DNA of 5,948 nucleotides. Source: Planctomycetota bacterium (lineage in GTDB: Bacteria > Planctomycetota > Phycisphaerae > UBA1845). The notes under the pieces are model-generated. The model was not told where the DNA came from, searched no databases, and was given only the letters and a program-made list of their open reading frames with translations. Position 1 is the stretch's first letter. Every line of letters starts with the position of its first letter. The position numbers and the translations under genes are program-made. The stretch covers positions 1 through 5,948 of the forward strand of contig JADFMZ010000214.1 of the NCBI GenBank assembly GCA_022563615.1, read 5' to 3'. Positions 1-4,363 of this stretch are shown here, piece by piece.

Positions 1-22
1 GTCCGCCTCCGCCGACGGCTAA

Positions 23-112
23 CTCGATGAGGTATGGACCTGCCTCACCGAGGCCCAGCGGCAAATGGACGGCGCCCGCGCCCTGCTCGCGGAGTACGGG
101 CGACGGAGCTAA
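23..112 (+). other. Possible 3' end of an unidentified or decayed reading frame
   Basis: This frame reads through 29 codons to a TAA at 110-112 and ends ...ALLAEYGRRS. The composition (Leu, Ala, Glu, Arg, helix-like) looks like the tail of a real protein. The same frame is closed by a TAA at 20-22, and the only in-frame ATG (position 65) would leave 15 residues. It is therefore either the end of a gene whose upstream part is in another frame (a frameshift near 20-30) or chance coding. No family can be named. The stop codon lies inside the 7-bp repeat AGCTAAG that flanks the neighbouring element. Confidence 0.2.
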
Positions 113-113
113 G
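107..113. repeat. Left copy of possible 7-bp target-site duplication AGCTAAG
   Basis: AGCTAAG occurs here and again at 286-292, directly outside the inverted-repeat ends of the 114-285 element. Direct repeats of this size are the usual footprint of a transposase-mediated insertion. The core AGCT is itself a palindrome, so part of the match also extends the inverted repeat. The duplication reading is therefore plausible but not unique. Confidence 0.4.
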
Positions 114-285
114 CTCGACTTTTGCCCTTTTTGGAGTAGGTAAACTGCCTATTTTCTCCGTAGTTTTGCAAATTCGTTGGAGGTTTTTGCAACACCCAGT
201 GTTTTGCAGGGTGTTGCAAAAGTCGGAACCCCTTGGTTTCCCGCAGGGATTTGAAAAATCCGCTGCGGGAAAAGGGCAAAAGTCC
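114..285. mobile_element. MITE-like non-coding element with nested inverted repeats
   Basis: The ends are perfect 15-bp inverted repeats, GACTTTTGCCCTTTT at 117-131 and its reverse complement at 270-284. Between them lie three hairpins in a row. The first pairs 133-140 with 148-159 (GGAG/CTCC and TAGG/CCTA, with a TTTT bulge). The second is a perfect 13-bp stem, 185-197 with 209-221, around an 11-nt loop. The third pairs 240-252 with 256-269 (13 bp, one bulged G, 3-nt loop). The third hairpin abuts the closing stem exactly. TTTTGCA-type words recur at 164, 185 and 202 and inverted at 214-221. No protein is encoded. Small size, terminal inverted repeats and possible flanking duplications fit a miniature inverted-repeat transposable element; a structured RNA is the main alternative. 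A mobilising transposase is not in the window. Confidence 0.55.
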
Positions 286-292
286 AGCTAAG
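286..292. repeat. Right copy of possible 7-bp target-site duplication AGCTAAG
   Basis: This is identical to 107-113 on the other side of the inverted-repeat element. One base (C285) separates it from the right inverted repeat, against three bases (114-116) on the left, so the exact element ends are uncertain. Confidence 0.4.
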
Positions 293-311
293 AGCCTATC
301 CCATGAACCCT

Positions 312-364
312 TGTGGCACCGGTTTTCAACCGGTGGAACGCACGGGTTACAAACCCGTGCCACA
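312..364. repeat. Double-hairpin palindromic intergenic repeat
   Basis: Two perfect short hairpins stand side by side. CACCGGTT/AACCGGTG pairs 317-324 with 328-335 around TTC. GCACGGGTT/AACCCGTGC pairs 340-348 with 352-360 around ACA. The whole unit is also bounded by an 8-bp inverted repeat, TGTGGCAC (312-319) and GTGCCACA (357-364), so it can fold as two small hairpins or be closed by an outer stem. The design (twin stems with 3-nt loops, GTGGCAC-type ends, between genes) matches the REP/BIME style of dispersed bacterial repeats. Copy number elsewhere cannot be seen from one window. Confidence 0.6.
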
Positions 365-452
365 CGCCACCGGCGCGGCCCCCGAAATCGTGCCTGGCTT
401 CCGTTATCGAAACCCCGCACCGCGCGTATAGCCGGGGCGCCCGATGCGCGCG

Positions 453-486
453 AAAAAACGAGGCGACCCCCAGTGGGATCGCCTCG
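453..486 (-). terminator. Rho-independent terminator of the 123-residue protein gene
   Basis: Read on the minus strand, an 8-bp perfect stem (CGAGGCGA/TCGCCTCG, 479-486 with 459-466) continues after one mismatch with three further G-C pairs around a 4-nt loop. It is followed at once by six T residues (453-458). This is a canonical intrinsic terminator. It starts 55 bases after the stop codon at 541-543, which supports the minus-strand gene as an expressed unit. Confidence 0.85.
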
Positions 487-540
487 CGTAGAATTCGCTT
501 CCGACGTCTTGTGTCGGTCCGATGCTGGGGTCGTTCAGAG

Positions 541-912
541 TTACTTCGGGAACGAGAACGATCGACCCTTGCATGTCGGTGAGGTCGCGACCATGAATGA
601 ACCGGTCTTGGTCCGCGCGACGGCCTTGATGGTGGTCTTGCCGAACTTGGCGGAGAGGATGTTCTTGCAGGACGTCGGATTCGGATCGCTCGTGTTGAAG
701 TTCTTGTTGGCGGACTTGGCCCAGCGGGCGACCTGCGACGAGCTGCACGTCTGGATGACCGCGCCCTTGTTGACCAAATTGGTGAAGCTGTTCAGCGTCA
801 TGGGGCTTGGGCAGGCAAACTTGCCCGGGCCTTTGGTCTGGTTGTAAAGGGTCTTGAACGAGTTGATCTTGGACTGGATCGTGTTGCACACACCTCTGTA
901 ATTCGTGTTCAT
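541..912 (-). CDS. Small, very basic protein of unknown function (123 residues)
   Basis: I do not recognise this protein. It has 14 Lys and 4 Arg against a single acidic residue (Asp76) and no Glu, so its predicted charge is about +17. It is rich in Ser, Thr and Asn and has five Cys (9, 34, 56, 82, 114). The last third, about 85-121, alternates hydrophobic and polar residues as in a small beta-sheet. There is no signal peptide or membrane segment. Coding is supported by strong use of C- or G-ending codons, by AGGAAG seven bases before the ATG (920-925), and by an intrinsic terminator just downstream. I chose the ATG at 910-912 for that Shine-Dalgarno site and because codon bias weakens upstream. 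An in-frame start at 1081-1083 would add 57 residues and also has a good site. The charge suggests nucleic-acid binding, which is inference only. It is probably monocistronic. Confidence 0.75.
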   Translation of the reverse strand: MNTNYRGVCNTIQSKINSFKTLYNQTKGPGKFACPSPMTLNSFTNLVNKGAVIQTCSSSQVARWAKSANKNFNTSDPNPTSCKNILSAKFGKTTIKAVARTKTGSFMVATSPTCKGRSFSFPK

Positions 913-1083
913 AGGGTTACTTCCTTTCGTAAGACTACTTGCGTTTCGCTTACCGCTCGAACTGCTGCCGCCCCAACCACCGCGGCTGGAGCTCGAAACA
1001 CCGTCAAAAAAATCGCCCGCAGAAAAGGGGCTGTTCTCTGAACGGGAACGCTGGCCGCCCCGCCCTCTGTTTCCTACTGCCAT
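913..1083 (-). other. Open Ser/Gly/Arg-rich N-terminal extension or 5' leader
   Basis: The reading frame of the 123-residue protein continues without a stop for 57 codons to an ATG at 1081-1083. That ATG is preceded by GGAG at 1091-1094 with seven bases of spacing. The encoded stretch is low-complexity, with GRGG and RSRS near the start and SSSSRGGWGGSSSSG near the middle, like a disordered RGG/Ser-rich tail. Its codons are less biased to C or G at the third base than the downstream gene. Either the gene really starts here and makes a 180-residue protein, or this is an untranslated leader. Both starts could be used. Confidence 0.35.
920..925 (-). promoter_or_regulatory. Ribosome binding site deciding the 912 start
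   Basis: On the minus strand AGGAAG stands seven bases before the ATG at 910-912. This is near-ideal spacing and favours the 123-residue product. Confidence 0.65.
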
Positions 1084-1631
1084 TGACTCTCTCCAATAAA
1101 AACAGATCTTCCGGTTACTCCGACTTGGCGTTCATCGGACCGGACTCCTAACGTCTTGAGAACGCGGGGCCGCTTGAAGCCGTTCCCTATACTCCGCGTA
1201 GGCTTTGGCGGTACTGCCGCGAACGTTGAACCCGTCGTCGGTGCGCGAACAGCTTCTGAGGGTTCCATCGCCACAAACCGCTTTTTCAAGCGAAAAACGG
1301 CGAGTTTATGGATCCAAGCAAGCCACGCCGACTTGTTCAGCAGATGTATTGATCCCCGATCGAACTGATCTGGCGGGCGATTGAGCCGCAAGTTTTTTTG
1401 CGATCGGCGCCTTTTTTTTAACTTTTCTGGTTTCGTTCCGCCTTCCATTGGACCGAAACGTCATGCGAAGTGCCTGGTACGCTCGTTCTTGGAACTTGCC
1501 GTTTGTTCAATGGGAGTGTGAAGATCCCACCAAGCCGACCCAACCCGTTTGGCGTTTTCCGTAGCGGCGGATGGTCGGATGGATCGCCCATGCCGGGTGA
1601 GCCGGCCTTTAAGGTTGACAAAGATTCGGGA
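1084..1631. other. Intergenic stretch without a convincing gene
   Basis: About 550 bases lie between the basic-protein gene and the HDOD gene, both on the minus strand. A minus-strand frame of 124 codons (1074-1448) is open, but it has no Shine-Dalgarno site and mixed codon use, so I do not call it. T-runs on the plus strand at 1393-1399, 1412-1419 and 1423-1426 are spaced roughly by helical turns. A short stem, CGCAA/TTGCG (1387-1391 with 1398-1402), sits beside the first. CCG...TTTTT...AAAAA...CGG near 1278-1300 can form a weak hairpin. I found no clear sigma70 promoter for the minus-strand gene downstream. Confidence 0.4.
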
Positions 1632-2705
1632 TCAGGATCCCTGAAAGGTGGCGACGGTCTCGGCGATTTGATCCGGCAACCCGGCGAGGAACTCCTCGAA
1701 ACCAGGTTGACTGGCGAGCCCCAACTCTTCGACGGGGAGCGCTTTGAGCAAGTCGTAGTCGGCCGGCGTATCAAATCGCAACATCTGATTGGTCATGTCG
1801 GTCAGCATGAGCATCAGGCGATGCACGCGGAGCGGATCCTCACGATCGGGGTAGGCGTGGTGGCTGGAAATCAACTCTCTAAGCGTGTCGGGCAATTTCC
1901 AGGCATCCGCGATCAATTCTCCGAACTCCTGGTGGCATTCAAAGCAGAGGTACTCGAACGTGTCTGGGTCGATCCATCGGCGGGCGATGATGCTCTGTTC
2001 GTGCGCAATGCGTAGTACGATGACGTTACCGATGTCGTGCAGCAGCCCAATGAGGGAGGCCTCTTCCGGGTCCATGTGCGTGAATTGAGCCAAACCCCGC
2101 ATGATGCAGCCGCTGGCCAGCGAGCGACGCCATATGCCTTCAGCCAGATTGATGTCCACGCCCTTCTTTTGGAACATGGCCGCCCGGAGCGATTGATGTA
2201 ACGTGAACGTACGAATGGCGTTGCCTCCCAGGCGAGTGACTGCCGCCTGGAGGTTGGTGATCCTGTGCAACCCACCATACAACGCCGAGTTGGCCATTCG
2301 TAGAATGTCGGCGGCCATCACTTGGTCCTCGGCGATATCCTTGGCAATCCGCGTCATGCTGGATTTTGGATCGCGCAGATGAGCCAACACGCGCTCCGCC
2401 ACACGCGGCATCGGGGGCATGGCCAGGTCATGACCGTCGAAGTGCGAGACCAGCAGGTTTTCCAATACACGGGCCTCGGGCGGCAGATCAGGCCGCTCGA
2501 TCGAGATCGGTTCAACTTGGGTCACGTCTGGCGGCGCCCACCACCGGTCCACCGGAGCGCTGTTCGGATTCGATTCGTCGGAACCCGTCGTGCCGTCTGG
2601 TCGCTCCAGCGTTGCGACGGCAGATCCTCCGGCTGTAGACGGGCCGCCTGAGGACTCGCCGTCTTGACCCGTCAACGCTTCTACGATCCAGTTCCAGATT
2701 TTCAT
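1632..2705 (-). CDS. HDOD-domain signalling protein (357 residues)
   Basis: HDOD is a variant of the HD hydrolase superfamily found in bacterial regulatory proteins, often with uncertain or lost catalysis; the protein should be cytoplasmic. Residues 1-85 are a variable N-terminus: an amphipathic start (MKIWNW) followed by a Gly/Ser/Thr/Pro-rich, probably disordered linker. The domain runs from about 95 (PPMPRVAERVLAHLRDP) through IAEDQVMAADILRMANSALYG and AVTRLGG to about 300. The HD pair is His223-Asp224 in GLLHDIGN, and later candidate ligands are His258 and His282/His283. Where the family often has WRHS, this protein has WRRS (192-195), so a metal ligand or conserved His appears lost. No GGDEF, kinase or receiver domain is attached. 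The ATG at 2703-2705 has no good Shine-Dalgarno site, but the next Met is far inside. It is divergent from the kinase-like gene. The family call is firm; the biological role is not known. Confidence 0.92.
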   Translation of the reverse strand: MKIWNWIVEALTGQDGESSGGPSTAGGSAVATLERPDGTTGSDESNPNSAPVDRWWAPPDVTQVEPISIERPDLPPEARVLENLLVSHFDGHDLAMPPMPRVAERVLAHLRDPKSSMTRIAKDIAEDQVMAADILRMANSALYGGLHRITNLQAAVTRLGGNAIRTFTLHQSLRAAMFQKKGVDINLAEGIWRRSLASGCIMRGLAQFTHMDPEEASLIGLLHDIGNVIVLRIAHEQSIIARRWIDPDTFEYLCFECHQEFGELIADAWKLPDTLRELISSHHAYPDREDPLRVHRLMLMLTDMTNQMLRFDTPADYDLLKALPVEELGLASQPGFEEFLAGLPDQIAETVATFQGS

Positions 2706-2869
2706 CTAGGGGAGTCCGTTTTCGCTCGCACCATGATTGTGGGGCCGAGCCGCCCGCGCGGTATCGGGTTTATCCTCAGAAATATTATCGACATCGACAG
2801 CGGGAGTCTTTCGATTGCGTGAGAATCGGACCCAAGGTCTCGCAATGCCCGGAAGGGCACTTCCAATAC

Positions 2870-2897
2870 GGTTCCCGGGTCGCAGGTGACGGGAACC
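2870..2897. repeat. 8-bp inverted repeat, possible operator
   Basis: GGTTCCCG (2870-2877) and CGGGAACC (2890-2897) are perfect reverse complements separated by 12 bases. The centre-to-centre distance is about two helical turns, as for a dimeric regulator site. It sits upstream of both divergent genes. It could equally be a hairpin in an HDOD leader transcript. Confidence 0.35.
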
Positions 2898-2957
2898 CGC
2901 CGCTTGGAGGTGCTTCGCCGGCTTGTCGGGGCACTTCTTGCTACGTCCAACCCGTCC

Positions 2958-2963
2958 TATAAT
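2958..2963 (+). promoter_or_regulatory. Consensus -10 box (TATAAT) for the kinase-like gene
   Basis: A perfect TATAAT lies 66 bases before the ATG at 3030. The best -35 at 17-base spacing is TTCTTG (2935-2940), a poor match to TTGACA, so this would be a promoter with a strong -10 and weak -35 element, perhaps needing an activator. Transcription would start near 2970. Confidence 0.4.
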
Positions 2964-3029
2964 GGACCATTCGACCTGAGCGATGGGTCTACGTCACCTG
3001 GCTGAACACCGTTTTGGTTCTACACCTCC

Positions 3030-3989
3030 ATGCGTGAATCCAATCCATTCGTCGAGTCGATTGAGCTGCCCGGAGGATGGCGCGGAGAGGTGTTGAGCCG
3101 TTGTCCCTATCCAACGTCTCAGAGCGAAAGTTCGTGGGCGTTACCCGATGCCGGGCAATGGCATTCGTGGCTGGCAACGCTTACGGCTGATTCGTCGATG
3201 CTTTGCGACTACACCGTGCTCAAAGTATCCGCCGGTGCCGAGGTGTTCCGCGCCCGGCTGGCCTGCTCGGGCAGGATGATTGACGTTATCGGGAAACAAA
3301 GCCGTAGTTCGGGGTCAGCCCGGTGGTTGAACGTCGCGTGGCGCCCGTCGCGAGCGCGTCGAAACTTTCGGAAAGCCCTCGCCCTGCTGCGAGCCGAGAT
3401 TCCCACAGCGCTGCCTTTGGCATGGATCGAGCGTCGTTGGCCTCAGCGGGAGTCGTGGATCGTGACCCGATTCGTCCCGGACCTGGTCGATCTCGATCAG
3501 GTCGCCCTGTCGTTGATTGCGCAGCTCGATACGAATCAGGTGCGGGCGGTCAAAGACGGGATCATCAAGGCGCTGGTGGAGCTGCTTCTTCGGTTCGATC
3601 GTCATGGCCTGCACCACCGGGATCTCAAGGCTTCCAATATTCTGTTGCAATCCTGGGATGGAGGCTCCGGGGCGCCACGCACGTTCATCGTGGACCTGGA
3701 TGGTTTGCAGCAAGCACGATTCGGGGCTGCGGCGCTTCATCGCAAACGCCTGACTCGCCTGACGGCCAGCCTGCTGGGGTATGCCACTTTCACCCGTGCC
3801 GACGGTTTCCGCTTTCTGCGAGCCTATGTTGGCCGTCACCTAGGACGACCCGGCGGCACAAACGGGCAAGACGCAACACGGCATCAGTGCAGACAGCTAT
3901 TTCGTGCGCTGGCGAGCCAGTCCGCCCAATACAGCCGCCACGCTCGACGACGTAAACTTCACAAGCTTGACGGCTTTGCGGGCGATTGA
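3030..3989 (+). CDS. Lipopolysaccharide kinase-like protein, Kdo/WaaP family (319 residues)
   Basis: The protein has the protein-kinase-like fold signature of the Kdo/WaaP family, whose characterised members phosphorylate sugars of the LPS inner core at the cytoplasmic face of the inner membrane. Visible motifs are a probable ATP-binding Lys89 in VIGKQ, then an Arg-rich helix (RARRNFRKALALL, 108-120) followed by EIPTALPLAW. The catalytic loop HRDLKASN (196-203) has Asp198 and Asn203, and the metal-binding DLDG (222-225) replaces the DFG of classical kinases. All catalytic residues are present, so activity is likely. The C-terminus (about 280-312) is basic. An in-frame TGA at 3003-3005 and no alternative start codon in between make ATG 3030 the earliest start, yet no Shine-Dalgarno site precedes it; ATG 3198 (Met57) is a weaker option. 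The substrate could be an LPS sugar or another envelope glycan; no LPS glycosyltransferase gene is adjacent. Confidence 0.85.
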   Translation: MRESNPFVESIELPGGWRGEVLSRCPYPTSQSESSWALPDAGQWHSWLATLTADSSMLCDYTVLKVSAGAEVFRARLACSGRMIDVIGKQSRSSGSARWLNVAWRPSRARRNFRKALALLRAEIPTALPLAWIERRWPQRESWIVTRFVPDLVDLDQVALSLIAQLDTNQVRAVKDGIIKALVELLLRFDRHGLHHRDLKASNILLQSWDGGSGAPRTFIVDLDGLQQARFGAAALHRKRLTRLTASLLGYATFTRADGFRFLRAYVGRHLGRPGGTNGQDATRHQCRQLFRALASQSAQYSRHARRRKLHKLDGFAGD

Positions 3990-4009
3990 GGCGGACAGCC
4001 TCGTGTGAT

Positions 4010-4027
4010 GGGCCTTGTCGTAGGCCC
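4010..4027 (+). terminator. Possible hairpin terminator after the kinase-like gene
   Basis: GGGCCT (4010-4015) and AGGCCC (4022-4027) form a 6-bp stem with a 6-nt loop, 20 bases after the stop codon. A tandem copy of TAGGCCC (4028-4034) gives an alternative right arm. There is no T-run behind it, only GTTGTGCTT, so intrinsic termination would be weak. Confidence 0.25.
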
Positions 4028-4086
4028 TAGGCCCGTTGTGCTTGGCAGCCGACTCCTCCATCGCCAGGGTGATCGGTTGGATCAGC

Positions 4087-4116
4087 TTGACGAGACATCG
4101 ACGCCGGTTCTATGAT
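4087..4116 (+). promoter_or_regulatory. Sigma70-type promoter upstream of the lipoprotein gene
   Basis: TTGACG (4087-4092, five of six matches to the -35 consensus) and TATGAT (4111-4116, five of six to the -10) are separated by 18 bases. Transcription would begin near 4123 and leave a leader of about 240 bases before the ATG at 4364. A second TTGACA at 4122-4127 has no acceptable -10 partner. Confidence 0.5.
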
Positions 4117-4350
4117 TACCGTTGACAGAGGCGTGTCGATGAGCCTTTGGGCGGTTGCCCGCAGAAGGGTCGAGCGCCCAGCGGATTCACACCAAGAACG
4201 GTTTTCGACCCATGATGCCCGCACGACGTAAAGCCATACTGGCCATGTTGGTTGTTTGCGAAAGAAACGACGGTCGTCCGTCGCTCGCGGTGTTGGAATG
4301 GCACATTTTCGCGATCCTTCCGTCGGGGTGTCGAAGGTCATTCGGTTTCA
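4117..4350 (+). other. Long untranslated leader of the lipoprotein gene
   Basis: No convincing gene lies here. The only long plus-strand frame starts at a TTG (4155) and has no family features. One perfect small hairpin is visible, CGACGG/CCGTCG (4268-4273 with 4278-4283, loop TCGT). I recognise no riboswitch class. Confidence 0.3.
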
Positions 4351-4355
4351 AGGAG
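4351..4355 (+). promoter_or_regulatory. Ribosome binding site of the lipoprotein gene
   Basis: AGGAG stands eight bases before the ATG at 4364-4366, which fixes the start of the lipoprotein. Confidence 0.75.
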
Positions 4356-4363
4356 CTTCACTC

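Larger units (their letters stand above)
2706..3029. other. Divergent intergenic region between HDOD and kinase-like genes
   Basis: This 324-base region must contain the promoters of both flanking genes. It holds an 8-bp inverted repeat (2870-2897), a smaller hairpin TGCCC/GGGCA (2846-2850 with 2855-2859) and a rightward TATAAT (2958-2963). A leftward promoter for the HDOD gene is not clear; the AT-rich patch around 2780-2791 is the only candidate for its -10. A minus-strand frame from a TTG at 2950 overlaps the HDOD start as ATGA, but its rare codons (several ATA and AGA/AGG) argue against a gene. Confidence 0.5.

Noticed and set aside
291..309. AGAGCCTATCCCATGAACC resembles terminal inverted repeats of some IS5-like insertion sequences
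   Set aside because: There is only one end, no partner repeat and no transposase in the window; the resemblance rests on memory and is too weak to annotate.
233..847. A 204-codon plus-strand frame
   Set aside because: It runs through both repeat elements, the terminator and the antisense strand of the basic-protein gene, so it cannot be a sensible gene.
1385..1419. Stem plus T8 on the plus strand, considered as an intrinsic terminator
   Set aside because: The stem is short and interrupted, and no plus-strand gene lies upstream for it to terminate.
1074..1448. A 124-codon minus-strand frame rich in Arg and Lys
   Set aside because: There is no ribosome site, codon use is mixed, and it includes the A-tract region; it is more likely an open frame by chance.
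1628..1641. Palindrome GGGATCAGGATCCC over the HDOD stop codon, considered as a terminator
   Set aside because: The 2-nt loop is too tight, it overlaps the coding end, and no T-run follows on the minus strand.
1470..2015. A 181-codon plus-strand frame
   Set aside because: It is antisense to the 3' half of the HDOD gene, which has clear family motifs; its unique part (1470-1631) shows no recognisable domain.
3315..3839. Minus- and plus-strand shadow frames over the kinase-like gene
   Set aside because: The frame starting at 3030 carries the full kinase motif set; the others are by-products of its GC-rich codons.
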